NCBI GenBank assembly: GCA_965221455.1 | Contig: OZ244890.1 | Location: 806,001-870,000 of the forward strand | Length of the DNA: 64,000 bases | Source: SMWN01 sp965221455 | GTDB taxonomy: Bacteria; Pseudomonadota; Gammaproteobacteria; Eutrophobiales; Eutrophobiaceae | Reading direction: 5' to 3' | Part shown: in pieces, positions 9,518 to 17,665 of the stretch | How the letters are laid out: every line of letters begins with the position of its first letter | How positions within the stretch are numbered: position 1 is the stretch's first letter | Notes under the pieces: generated by a model | Told to the model about the DNA's origin: nothing | Databases searched by the model: none | Seen by the model: the letters and a program-made list of their open reading frames with translations, nothing else | Position numbers and translations under genes: made by a program

Positions 9518-9991
9518 ATGTCATCAGATATAAAAAATGTATTTATAAGTCATCTTCATGAAGATGATGAAGGGTTAAGAAAACTAAAAGATTTATTATC
9601 TAAGAATGGAATGGATATTAAAGATTCTTCTATTAATTCTGACAAGCCAAACAATGCAAACTCCCCAGAGTACATTAAAGCAAAAATATTGGCACCTCAC
9701 ATTAATTGGGCTAGCGTACTTCTTGTCTACATAACACCTGAAACCAAAAATAGCGAATGGGTTAATTGGGAAATAGAATACGCTGAAAAACAGAATAAAC
9801 GCATAATTGGTATATGGGCAAATGGGGATAACCAATGTGAAGTTCCAGAGGCATTGGATAAATATGCTGCCGCTATTGTTGGGTGGCAGTCAGATAAAAT
9901 TATTGACGCAATAAATGGAGAATACAGTCAGTTTGAAAACCAAAATAGCACCCTCATAGAACGCCAAATTACTCGTTATAATTGTGACTAA
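9518..9991 (+). CDS. TIR-like (MTH538/DUF1863-type) protein
   Basis: 157 residues. The N-terminal strand KNVFISHLHEDDEGL and the region ILAPHINWASVLLVYITPET match the flavodoxin-like MTH538 TIR-like fold, the group that includes Thoeris ThsB. A helix WVNWEIEYAEKQ carries the conserved glutamate typical of NAD-consuming TIR domains. It is followed by KRIIGIWANGD and EALDKYAAAIVGWQSDKI. The ATG at 9518 has AGAAGG about 9 bases upstream; an in-frame TTG at 9500 is less likely. TIR domains in defence cleave NAD+ or make cyclic ADP-ribose signals. Here that activity is an inference, and no ThsA-like SIR2 partner is present; the neighbour is a membrane protein. Confidence 0.8.
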   Translation: MSSDIKNVFISHLHEDDEGLRKLKDLLSKNGMDIKDSSINSDKPNNANSPEYIKAKILAPHINWASVLLVYITPETKNSEWVNWEIEYAEKQNKRIIGIWANGDNQCEVPEALDKYAAAIVGWQSDKIIDAINGEYSQFENQNSTLIERQITRYNCD

Positions 9992-10006
9992 TCTGAGAAT
10001 GGTATT

Positions 10007-10600
10007 TTGAAATTATTTTCATATGTGGTTGCAAGAGATTATGGCTTCGCGCCTAATCCGTTTTATGAGGTATGCACCCTGGCGACATGTAAGCCAAAGA
10101 TTAGAAAGACGGCTAATATAGGTGACTGGATTATTGGTACAGGGTCTGCTAAGAACAACAAAACTGGAACGCTTGTTTATGCGATGAACGTGAAAAAGAT
10201 ATTAACTTATAACCAATATTGGGATTCTCCTGAATTTGATAACAAGAAACCAATTCTAACTAGCAGTAAAAAACAGGCATTTGGAGACAATATATATTTT
10301 AAATCATCGGATGCTTGGACGCAGGCAAATTCTCACCATAGTTATAAAGATGGTTCAGCAAATGAATATAACATACAGAATGATACAAAAACTGATAGAG
10401 TTCTAATTGGTTATAACTATGTATATTTTGGTAAAAATGCTATTGAAATACCTGAAAGATTTAAAAATCATAATAACGAAGATATTTGTGCAAAACGTGG
10501 ACATAAATGTAAATTCTCAAAAGAATTTGTAGATAGGGTCATAGGATGGGTCAAGGATTTAGATGAATGGGGATATGCTGGAGAACCTTTTGATTGGTAG
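10007..10600 (+). CDS. Nucleotide modification associated domain 2 (Nmad2) protein
   Basis: 197 residues, matching the Nmad2 family from its first residues: MKLFSYVVARDYGFAPNPF, CTLATCKPKIRKTANIGDW, then IIGTGS. Also family-like are QAFGDNIYF, the SHHSY segment, VLIGYNYVYFG and RGHKCKF near the C-terminus. The start is TTG, fixed by the family N-terminus. Nmad domains were defined by comparative genomics near phage and bacterial base-modification genes; no reaction has been assigned as far as I know. It lies between the TIR-like gene and a MazG-type gene, 9 bases from the latter, so it is probably translated with it. Confidence 0.8.
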   Translation: MKLFSYVVARDYGFAPNPFYEVCTLATCKPKIRKTANIGDWIIGTGSAKNNKTGTLVYAMNVKKILTYNQYWDSPEFDNKKPILTSSKKQAFGDNIYFKSSDAWTQANSHHSYKDGSANEYNIQNDTKTDRVLIGYNYVYFGKNAIEIPERFKNHNNEDICAKRGHKCKFSKEFVDRVIGWVKDLDEWGYAGEPFDW

Positions 10601-10609
10601 TAGGACACC

Positions 10610-11698
10610 ATGAAAATAGATAAAAATTATATGGGACTGCTTAAAAAGTATGAGAGTAAAATAGCAAAAACCGATAAATTTTCAAATGAAAAAGATATCA
10701 CACCAATTCTTTTAGGTTTTTATGGAGAAATTGGGAGTATTATGAGCGCTTCTAAAAAATATCTTCGTGAAAAAGAAATTTATGCAGGTTACAAAGAATC
10801 TTTAGAAGAAGAGTTTGGCGATGCTCTTTGGTATTTTGCCGCAATTTGCCGCCGTATCGAAGTAAGTTTGGAAGATATTTTTGACATTAAAAGATGTAAT
10901 TCACAAGCAAAAGATGAAAAAAAATTTAATAACTATTTAATTAATTTGGGTTGTATAGCGGCTAGTTTACTTGAGCTAGATCAAAATACCGAAGAATTCA
11001 AAGATAAACTTTATGATTTTGCTCCCTTTTATATACAGGCAATTCAGTCAGCTGAGTTATATTTTGCTACGATTGTTGAACGAAATATGCAAAAGGTATT
11101 AGAGCGGTTTTCAGAGCCTGATATGCAGACATTACCAAATTTCGATGGTGACTTTCCCGCAGAGGAACAAATACCTAAACAGTTTGAAATTCATTTTTTC
11201 CAGAGAAAGAGTAGGCAGTGCCATCTTAGATGGAATGGCGTATTTATTGGCGCACCTCTAACTGACAATATAGAAAGCTCTGATGATTATCGTTTTCATG
11301 ATGTCTTTCATTTGGCTCATGCTGCAATACTTCATTGGTCACCGACATTTAGAGCATTAATTAAGCATAAAAGAAAAAGTGATTCAGAATTTGACGAGAA
11401 TCAAGATGGCGGTAGAGCAATAGTTATTGAAGAAGGCCTCACTGCTTGGCTTTTTTCTTACTCAAAAGATCTTGACTATTTTAAAGGAAATAAAGAACTA
11501 TCATTTGATGTGTTAAAAACTATTCAAAGATTCGTTCGTGGTTATGAAGTTGAAAAGTGCCCATTGAAGTTATGGGAAAATGCCATCCTTGAAGGGTATT
11601 CTGTATTTAGAAAGATTAGAGAAAATAATGGTGGGATTGTTATAGGCGATAGAGAGAAGAGGACTATTAGTTATCGTTCAATAGGAGATGAAAAATGA
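10610..11698 (+). CDS. MazG-type nucleotide pyrophosphohydrolase with C-terminal MazG_C-like domain
   Basis: 362 residues. The N-terminal domain (about 20-95) is MazG-like: LGFYGEIGSIMSASKKYLR followed by EEEFGDALWYFAAICRR, which supplies the metal-binding ExxxD. The second acidic residue of the usual ExxE is Ser here. The C-terminal half has DYRFHDVFHLAHAAILHWSP and GGRAIVIEEGLTAWLFSY, a His/Asp/Glu-rich all-helical domain known fused to MazG in base-modification contexts. MazG proteins hydrolyse (d)NTPs to monophosphates. Good AGGA ribosome site. Its ATGA overlap with the downstream glycosylase-like gene implies coupling. Likely to cleanse or supply an unusual nucleotide; the substrate is unknown. 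Confidence 0.8.
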   Translation: MKIDKNYMGLLKKYESKIAKTDKFSNEKDITPILLGFYGEIGSIMSASKKYLREKEIYAGYKESLEEEFGDALWYFAAICRRIEVSLEDIFDIKRCNSQAKDEKKFNNYLINLGCIAASLLELDQNTEEFKDKLYDFAPFYIQAIQSAELYFATIVERNMQKVLERFSEPDMQTLPNFDGDFPAEEQIPKQFEIHFFQRKSRQCHLRWNGVFIGAPLTDNIESSDDYRFHDVFHLAHAAILHWSPTFRALIKHKRKSDSEFDENQDGGRAIVIEEGLTAWLFSYSKDLDYFKGNKELSFDVLKTIQRFVRGYEVEKCPLKLWENAILEGYSVFRKIRENNGGIVIGDREKRTISYRSIGDEK

Positions 11699-12330
11699 GT
11701 GCTGAAGAGTTTATGGAAAAATTGATTAATATGAAATTTGAAAATACATTCAATCCATATTCAGATCACTGTGAAATCTATGATGGTTTTGATTCACCTC
11801 AAAAAAGGAGCGAGCTTATCAAAAATATTTTGAAAAAGGCCTGCGAGGTTGAAATTGACTCCATATGGGTTGGAAGGGATTTAGGACATAGAGGTGGCAG
11901 GAGAACCGGATTAGCACTTACCGATGATATTCATTTTTCTGATTATATTAAAAAATGGGATGTAAAGTTTGATAGACCAACTATAGGACAAGAGGTATCT
12001 GAAAGAACAGCAACTGTTATATGGAGTGTTTTATCTAAAATAACAAAACCTGTTTTTCTTTGGAACGTATTTCCTCTACATCCTTATGAAGAAGGCAAAC
12101 CATTTAGTAATAGAGCGCACAACTCAAAGGAAAGAGTTGCAGGAGAAGAGCTTTTATCATTATTAGTTAAAATATTAAATCCTAAGAGAGTGGTGGCTAT
12201 TGGTAATGATGCTGCAAAGGTAGTCTCCCGCATTGTAGATAATAGCGATGTTGTCAAAGTAAGGCATCCAAGTTATGGGGGGGAAAGTCAGTTTCTTTCA
12301 CAAGTTAAAAGTACATATAAATTAATTTAA
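11695..12330 (+). CDS. Uracil-DNA glycosylase superfamily protein
   Basis: 211 residues with the UDG-fold landmarks in order: motif 1 SIWVGRDLGHRGGRRTG with an Asp in the catalytic position (GRDLG, compare GQDPY), a strand VFLWNVFPLHPYEEG, NPKRVVAIGNDAAKVV, and motif 2 VRHPSYGG with the His-Pro-Ser of the family. It differs from housekeeping Ung, MUG and family 4 enzymes, so it may act on a non-uracil base or a nucleotide. GGAG ribosome site; start overlaps the MazG gene by 4 bases. The set Nmad2-MazG-UDG suggests a pathway that makes, limits or excises a modified base. This is an inference from domain content. Confidence 0.75.
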   Translation: MSAEEFMEKLINMKFENTFNPYSDHCEIYDGFDSPQKRSELIKNILKKACEVEIDSIWVGRDLGHRGGRRTGLALTDDIHFSDYIKKWDVKFDRPTIGQEVSERTATVIWSVLSKITKPVFLWNVFPLHPYEEGKPFSNRAHNSKERVAGEELLSLLVKILNPKRVVAIGNDAAKVVSRIVDNSDVVKVRHPSYGGESQFLSQVKSTYKLI

Positions 12331-12349
12331 TAATATTACCAAATCTAAA

Positions 12350-12511
12350 ATGACCAATATCTCAGACACCATCAAACCCATCCACAACATCCTGCGCCAA
12401 AACACCGGCATCAGCAGTAATAAACTGCATATCCTGCAACCGGCATAAATGCTGTTTCTAAAAATATTCGGCGACAAAAAGCCTGAGCAGTTTGGCTTGG
12501 TAGCGTATTAA
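12350..12511 (+). pseudogene. hsdM: Fragment of type I methyltransferase HsdM N-terminus
   Basis: 12350-12448 reads MTNISDTIKPIHNILRQNTG and continues to a TAA; in the same frame 12449-12511 reads MLFLKIFGDKKPEQFGLVAY and stops. This matches the first 50 or so residues of HsdM (IxxIMRQ...MLFLKIFDDKE), with the QLVW segment lost at the TAA. No AdoMet-binding or NPPF motif remains. It shows that the island was inserted in, or grew inside, an hsd operon. Confidence 0.75.
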
Positions 12512-12513
12512 TT

Positions 12514-13059
12514 ATGAATAGGAAATAAACGGAAACACCTGTAACCAAGGTGGGGGCAATTGAGATTGAGCACCATATTCTCTTTGCCCGGGGCGAAAAA
12601 GTAATGCTTGATTCTGATTTGGCAATACTCTATCAAGTGGAAATCAAAGTGTTGGTACAGGCGGTAAAGCGCAATATTAAACGTTTCCCGGCGGACTTCA
12701 TGTTTCAATTGAGTACGAAAGAATTTGCCAACTTGAAGTCACATTTTGTGACCTCAAGTTGAGGTCGTAGACGCACTCCGCCGTATGTGTTTACAGAGCA
12801 AGGCGTGGCCATGTTGTCCGGCGTGTTACGCAGCAAACGAGCAATGATGGTCAACATTGAAATTATGCGGGCATTTGTTCGTCTGCGAGAAATGCTGACC
12901 TCCAACAAAACACTGGATGACAAGCTCCATAAACTTGAGCAAAAATATGACCAGCAATTTAAAGTGGTGTTTGACGCAATTCGAGAACTTATGACACCCA
13001 CACCAACCGGCAAGCGGCCCATCGGCTTTATCCGGGACATAGATCAGAAAAAGAAATAA
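12514..13059 (+). pseudogene. ORF6N-domain DNA-binding protein with internal nonsense codon
   Basis: In one continuous frame the sequence encodes a typical ORF6N protein: HHILFARGEKVMLDSDLAIL, VKRNIKRFPADFMFQL, then VTSS-stop-GRRR, then TPPYVFTEQGVAMLSGVLRS and MRAFVRLREML, ending in a coiled coil and an EL..P.P..KRPIGF tail. At 12760-12762 the codon after SS is TGA where relatives have TGG (Trp). An upstream ATG at 12514 is cut off by TAA at 12526-12528, leaving GTG at 12550 as the only start. ORF6N proteins commonly sit within hsd operons and prophages. Two separate products, 70 and about 90 residues, would be made without readthrough. Confidence 0.8.
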
Positions 13060-13238
13060 TTCCGCGTGGCAATAGATGATCGTGACTTTGCCATTGGTTT
13101 TTATGGGGAAAATAATCTACTGACTTATTGCTTGATGACATCGGTTGAATCTTTGCCTGTGTTTTATCTATTCATAAAACGTGAATTTAATTAGTCGCTG
13201 CATATAACAGTTTGATGTGCGCGTGGCAGTTCAAATAT
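13060..13238. other. Island right edge, no gene seen
   Basis: 179 bases between the ORF6N remnant and the acylphosphatase stop. No open frame, tRNA, or obvious attachment-site repeat was recognised, and no copy of the proS 3' end was found here that would mark an integration duplication. Confidence 0.4.
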
Positions 13239-13508
13239 TTAAAGAATGCTAAAGCCCTCGATTTCCTGAAATTCAATTTCCTTGCTTTGCAGATTGTTGA
13301 CTTGGGCCAGGTCGGGTCCGGATTTTAGCCACTGTTCCAGTTCATCGAGTTGTTGCGTGTTACCAAATGCCATGACTTCCACCTGACCATTCAGCAAATT
13401 TCTTACCCAACCTGTTAATCCATATAAATTTGCCTGCTGTTGTGTTGAGGCGCGGAAACAGACCCCTTGTACGCGACCTGACACAAAACAATGCAAGCCT
13501 TTATCCAT
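13239..13508 (-). CDS. acyP: Acylphosphatase
   Basis: 89 residues, the standard length. Hydrolyses carboxyl phosphates such as acetyl or 1,3-bisphosphoglycerate phosphates in the cytoplasm. The signature CFVSGRVQGVCFRAST holds the phosphate-binding arginine, and GLTGWVRNLLNGQVEVMAFG holds the catalytic Asn. It lies 18 bases downstream of the yihY-like gene on the same strand and is probably cotranscribed with it. Confidence 0.95.
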   Translation of the reverse strand: MDKGLHCFVSGRVQGVCFRASTQQQANLYGLTGWVRNLLNGQVEVMAFGNTQQLDELEQWLKSGPDLAQVNNLQSKEIEFQEIEGFSIL

Positions 13509-13526
13509 ATGATTTTTTAGCTTGTG

Positions 13527-14807
13527 TTAATCTGCGTACTTCAACGCTTTATTCACCGGTATCGCCAATGCAACAGCCAGGCCTGCATCGCAATCGGCCA
13601 GCACCCCCGCCAAAGATTGCTGCCATTTGTTGATCGGACTGTCTGTATTTACGGCGATATGATTGGGTAACTTACACGGTAATATTTGATACAGATCAAG
13701 CAGGGTTAATTCTCCGAGATCCCTGACCAGGCTCCACTGTCCGCCCGTACTGCACTTAACCCATTTTGCCTCAATCAGTAAAGCAAAAATTTCGTTCACA
13801 TGAGTATGAGAAATACGTACACCCGCTTTTTTCAACTGCATGATGGATCTTCCCGTTCCCTGTTTTTGCGCCAGCCATAATTCACCGATTATCTGCCAGA
13901 CATCCAAAAAACCCCAACGTGATTCAGAATCATATTCGCCGGCATCAACCATTTGAAATACCGAGAGGCTGTAGCTGATTTGTGCTCCGAGTAAAACAAT
14001 CAACCATGAAACATATATCCAGACCAAAAACATCGGGATCGCCGCGATAGCACCATAGATCATTTGATAGGTGGGGACTGCCTTGATGTAGATCCCGAAT
14101 GCGTATTTAGCCAGTTCAAACAATACAGCAGCGGTAATACCGGCCACGATGGCATATCTTCTGTTTACATGTGTATTCGGTACCAGAACATACAATAGTG
14201 CAAACGCCGCGCCGGAGGTAAAAAACGGCATGCAGGCCAGCAATCCGGTCTTAATCACCGCCACACCATCAACATTACTCACGAGCGAGAGTGAGAGCAT
14301 ATAAGACGTTGCATAAAAACCGACGCCAATCAGAACCGGACCCAGCGTGAGGATTGCCCAATACACCAAAAACCGTCGAATAAAACCCCGGCGTCTTTTG
14401 ACATGCCATATGTTGTCGAACGCACTATCAATTGTAGACAACAACATGAAGGCGATGATTGCAAGAAATATGATGCCCGTTGTCGTCAGGTGCGATGCCT
14501 TAATCGAAAAACTTATTAAATAGTGCTGAATGGTTTGACCAAAACCAGGCACAAAATTACTGAAGATAAATTCCTGGATAACATCATTTAATTCCTTGAA
14601 TACGGATGAATTTCCAAACAGGCTGAAGACCACGCCAATCAAGGGGACCAACGACAGTAGTGTCGTATACGCTAACGCAGCGGCGGATTGTAATGTGCGC
14701 CGTGCGAAAAACTGCCGGAAGACATAACGCACAAAACCGGACAGCCAGATCGCGCTGGAGGTGACGATGGAAAAAAAATGATCAATCGGCTTATTCTTTA
14801 ATGACAT
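13527..14807 (-). CDS. yihY: YihY/BrkB family inner-membrane protein
   Basis: About 426 residues. The N-terminal 290 contain six hydrophobic helices with the family motifs FARRTLQSAAALAYTTLLSL, STIDSAFDNIWHVKRRRGF and WIYVSWLIVLLGAQISYSLS. The remaining 130 residues form a soluble C-terminal extension with a winged-helix look (YDSESRWGFLDVWQIIGELW). Members were once called RNase BN in error; the function remains unclear. ATG at 14807 and TTG at 14810 are both possible; the AGG upstream is 10-14 bases away. Divergent from arsC-like. Confidence 0.9.
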   Translation of the reverse strand: MSLKNKPIDHFFSIVTSSAIWLSGFVRYVFRQFFARRTLQSAAALAYTTLLSLVPLIGVVFSLFGNSSVFKELNDVIQEFIFSNFVPGFGQTIQHYLISFSIKASHLTTTGIIFLAIIAFMLLSTIDSAFDNIWHVKRRRGFIRRFLVYWAILTLGPVLIGVGFYATSYMLSLSLVSNVDGVAVIKTGLLACMPFFTSGAAFALLYVLVPNTHVNRRYAIVAGITAAVLFELAKYAFGIYIKAVPTYQMIYGAIAAIPMFLVWIYVSWLIVLLGAQISYSLSVFQMVDAGEYDSESRWGFLDVWQIIGELWLAQKQGTGRSIMQLKKAGVRISHTHVNEIFALLIEAKWVKCSTGGQWSLVRDLGELTLLDLYQILPCKLPNHIAVNTDSPINKWQQSLAGVLADCDAGLAVALAIPVNKALKYAD

Positions 14808-14869
14808 CAATTGAATCTTTACCTATGCTTCACCCATGCACAAAATAAAATACGCGCCGGGAAAATACC

Positions 14870-15217
14870 ATGAGCATCACCATATATCATAATCCTCGCT
14901 GTTCAAAATCCAGACGCACACTGGAAATTCTGCACGCACAAAATATCGATCCGGAAATTATTGAATACCTGAAAACCCCTCCTGATGCCGGGACGTTAGA
15001 GCAAATATTGTCTTGTCTGGATATCCCGGCGCGGGATCTATTACGTAAAAATGAAGCGGCGTATAAAGAAGCCGGTCTTGAAGATAAAAGTTTGTCCGAA
15101 GATGATGTCATTGCAGCCATGGTAAAATACCCGATTTTGATCGAACGACCTATAGTCGTAAACAATGACAAGGCTATCATCGGCAGACCACCGGAAAGCG
15201 TCCTTGATATTTTATAG
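14870..15217 (+). CDS. arsC: ArsC-family (glutaredoxin-type) arsenate reductase
   Basis: 115 residues, thioredoxin fold. Cys12 in the N-terminal IYHNPRCSKSRRTLEIL is the nucleophile, and the C-terminal YPILIERPIVV.....IGRPPE holds the arginines that bind the oxyanion. The ArsC line reduces arsenate with glutathione/glutaredoxin. No arsR or arsB neighbour is present, so a housekeeping YffB/ArsC-like role is also possible. Followed by wrbA after 17 bases on the same strand. Confidence 0.85.
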   Translation: MSITIYHNPRCSKSRRTLEILHAQNIDPEIIEYLKTPPDAGTLEQILSCLDIPARDLLRKNEAAYKEAGLEDKSLSEDDVIAAMVKYPILIERPIVVNNDKAIIGRPPESVLDIL

Positions 15218-15234
15218 ACCATGAGCTTTAGATT

Positions 15235-15834
15235 ATGACCGAGATACTCGTCCTTTATTACAGCCGTAACGGCAACGTGGCCGCTATGGCTCAACACATC
15301 AGTCGAGGTATTGAGTCGATCCAGGGCATCACGGCCAGAGTACGTACTGTACCGGCGGTTTCCACAGTTTGTGAGACCGGCGAAGACAGTATTCCTGAAA
15401 ATGGACCGCCTTATGTGCAACATGAAGATTTAGTGGAATGCTCGGGACTTGCTCTGGGTAGCCCGACACGCTTCGGTAATATGGCCGCACCGTTAAAATA
15501 TTTTCTCGATGGAACCGGTGACGCCTGGTTATCCGGCACACTGATCGGCAAACCTGCCGTCGTCTTCACCTCGGCTGCGAGTCTTCACGGAGGTCAGGAA
15601 AGTACCTTACTCTCCATGATGTTACCTTTGTTACATCATGGCATGATGATCCTCGGCATCCCGTATAGTGACGCTACGCTACTCACCACCACGAGCGGCG
15701 GCACACCTTATGGCGCCAGTCACACTTCAGGTCAGGATGACGCGCTTGAATTAAGCGACGACGAAAAAAAACTGTGCTTCGCTTCGGGTCGGCGACTTGC
15801 TGAAGTCACTCATATACTTGCAAACAGGGGATAA
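15235..15834 (+). CDS. wrbA: NAD(P)H:quinone oxidoreductase, WrbA flavodoxin family
   Basis: 199 residues. An FMN-binding flavodoxin-like fold starts at ILVLYYSRNGNVAAMAQHI (phosphate loop), followed by GSPTRFGNMAAPLKYFLDGT and VFTSAASLHGGQESTLLSMM, which are diagnostic of WrbA. Reduces quinones by two electrons and so protects against redox cycling. Length and motifs are typical. Probably cotranscribed with arsC, suggesting a shared stress role; no regulator is visible. Confidence 0.93.
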   Translation: MTEILVLYYSRNGNVAAMAQHISRGIESIQGITARVRTVPAVSTVCETGEDSIPENGPPYVQHEDLVECSGLALGSPTRFGNMAAPLKYFLDGTGDAWLSGTLIGKPAVVFTSAASLHGGQESTLLSMMLPLLHHGMMILGIPYSDATLLTTTSGGTPYGASHTSGQDDALELSDDEKKLCFASGRRLAEVTHILANRG

Positions 15835-15864
15835 CCAGGTTCACTTTTACTATTACATCGTGAT

Positions 15865-16575
15865 TTATAAATCTTGTAACAGTAATTTAACAAACGGAAT
15901 TGTCAGTTTCTTCTTCTCGGCTAACGTCGCTTGATCAAGTTTATCCAACAATTCCAGTAAGCAAGGCAAGTCACGTTTTACATGCTTCACCAGATAAGTC
16001 GCAACGTCTCCAGGAATTGCAAAATTACGTGTGTCGGCTTTTTTTTGCAGCAAACTGATTTTGTCTTGATCAGACAACGCTTGCAGATGATAGCCTAAAT
16101 CCCAACCGACTCTGGATTTTAAATCCTGCAGATTAAAGGCAATATCCCTGGATCCCCTTGAACCCGTCATGCACAAGGATTTTTGTTGTTCCCTTAATTG
16201 ATTGTACAAATGAAACAAAGCTTGCTCCCACTCGTCTTGCCCGGCAATACAATCAATATCATCTATACAAACCATGGATAAATTTTCCAGACCTTCAAGC
16301 ATTTCGGGACTGAGATCAGCAAACCGGCTGAGTGGCAGATAGGCGACATGCAGATTATTCCGACTGGCAAGGTTACATACCGCTTGCAGCAAATGGGACT
16401 TGCCAGTGGCAACTGCTCCCCATATGTAAAGACTATGCACCGTTTCGCCATACGCGATTGATCGACTGACCGTACAAACTTCAGTATTCGGTCCTTCAAT
16501 AAAGTGTGCAAAGTCTGCAGTTTCACGAAAACCGAATTCCAGCGGGATTTGTACACCCGAAGACGATTGAGTCAT
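15865..16575 (-). CDS. hda: DnaA-related inactivator Hda
   Basis: 236 residues, AAA+ protein related to the central part of DnaA. Hda with DNA-loaded DnaN triggers ATP hydrolysis on DnaA after initiation. The protein starts with a clamp-binding-like segment (QIPLEFGF), then Walker A variant GAVATGKSHLLQ, Walker B VCIDDIDCIAG, and the sensor region GSRGSRDIAFNLQDLKSRVG. No DnaA DNA-binding domain IV is present, as expected. The gene starts 10 bases after perM; the order DUF2066-perM-hda is conserved in gammaproteobacteria. Confidence 0.93.
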   Translation of the reverse strand: MTQSSSGVQIPLEFGFRETADFAHFIEGPNTEVCTVSRSIAYGETVHSLYIWGAVATGKSHLLQAVCNLASRNNLHVAYLPLSRFADLSPEMLEGLENLSMVCIDDIDCIAGQDEWEQALFHLYNQLREQQKSLCMTGSRGSRDIAFNLQDLKSRVGWDLGYHLQALSDQDKISLLQKKADTRNFAIPGDVATYLVKHVKRDLPCLLELLDKLDQATLAEKKKLTIPFVKLLLQDL

Positions 16576-16585
16576 CTTGAGTTGA

Positions 16586-17638
16586 TCATGAAGTGTAAAG
16601 ATTGCTTTCTATATAGCGTTCGTGAACTTGCCTGAGCAATACCATAATCACGGCTGCTGCGGGCAATGCCAGCAGCACGCCTGCAAAACCAAACAACTGA
16701 CCGCCCGCCATCACCGCAAAGATGACAGCGACGGGGTGCAAACCGATTCTATCTCCAACCAAAAGTGGTGATAAAAACATGCCTTCCATCACCTGCCCGA
16801 CACCAAAGACAAGCAATATATAAAGCAGATGAATGACATCGTGAAACTGCATGAAACCGGCGATCCCCGCCACGCTGATGCCGACAATAAGCCCCAGATA
16901 AGGGACAAAACTGACCAACCCGGCCAATAACCCGATTAACAGGGCAAATTCCAGACCCACTATCCATAAGCCTATACTGTAAAAAATCGCTTGGGCCAAC
17001 ATTACCAAAAGCTGTCCACGCATAAATTCAGCCAACACCTGGTCACACTGGCGGGCCAATCTACTTGCCAGCTTCTCATGAGCTCTTGGAATCAAATCAT
17101 GTACTTTACCCACCAGAATATCCCAATCTCTGAGCAAGTAAAAAGTAACCACCGGGATCAAGGTTAAATAGGCAAGCCAGGCTATCACAAGCTGTCCGGA
17201 CTGAGTGAGCTTCACAAATAAACGCCCCACAATGCCACTGATATCTTTCATATGATTGGCAACAGCATCCCTGACAGCGCCTAAATCAAGTGCCCCGGGA
17301 TCCAGTCCCAGGACGGCGGACAATCGCGGCAAAATATTATCCTGTGCCCAACTGATGAATTGAGGAAATCTTGTCACCAGACCGGTCACTTGTCGCTCCA
17401 ACTGAGGCAATATAAAGAGGAGTAAAATCAAGCCAATCAATATCATCGAACCAAAAACAAAACAGACAGACAAGGTTCTTGAAAGACGAGTCTTTTCCAG
17501 ACGATCCACCAAAGGATCGCCTAAATAGGCCAGCAACGCTCCAACAATGAACGGCATCAATATAGGTGACAAAAGATACAATAACCATCCCGAGAAGATT
17601 GTGCCCCCGAACACCAGCCATTTTTCCGAATCACTCAA
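16586..17638 (-). CDS. perM: AI-2E family (PerM-like) inner-membrane transporter
   Basis: 350 residues with about seven to eight hydrophobic helices, including the N-terminal PILMPFIVGALLAYLGDPLV, which is a family hallmark, and a C-terminal GDRIGLHPVAVIFAVMAGGQ block. AI-2E/PerM proteins include ion antiporters and exporters; the substrate is not predictable. TTG start, supported by GGGGGA 7-8 bases upstream and by the conserved residues that follow directly. In a tight operon with hda (10 bases) and DUF2066 (27 bases). Confidence 0.9.
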   Translation of the reverse strand: MSDSEKWLVFGGTIFSGWLLYLLSPILMPFIVGALLAYLGDPLVDRLEKTRLSRTLSVCFVFGSMILIGLILLLFILPQLERQVTGLVTRFPQFISWAQDNILPRLSAVLGLDPGALDLGAVRDAVANHMKDISGIVGRLFVKLTQSGQLVIAWLAYLTLIPVVTFYLLRDWDILVGKVHDLIPRAHEKLASRLARQCDQVLAEFMRGQLLVMLAQAIFYSIGLWIVGLEFALLIGLLAGLVSFVPYLGLIVGISVAGIAGFMQFHDVIHLLYILLVFGVGQVMEGMFLSPLLVGDRIGLHPVAVIFAVMAGGQLFGFAGVLLALPAAAVIMVLLRQVHERYIESNLYTS

Positions 17639-17665
17639 TGATTTATCCCCCGCGTCACCATAACA

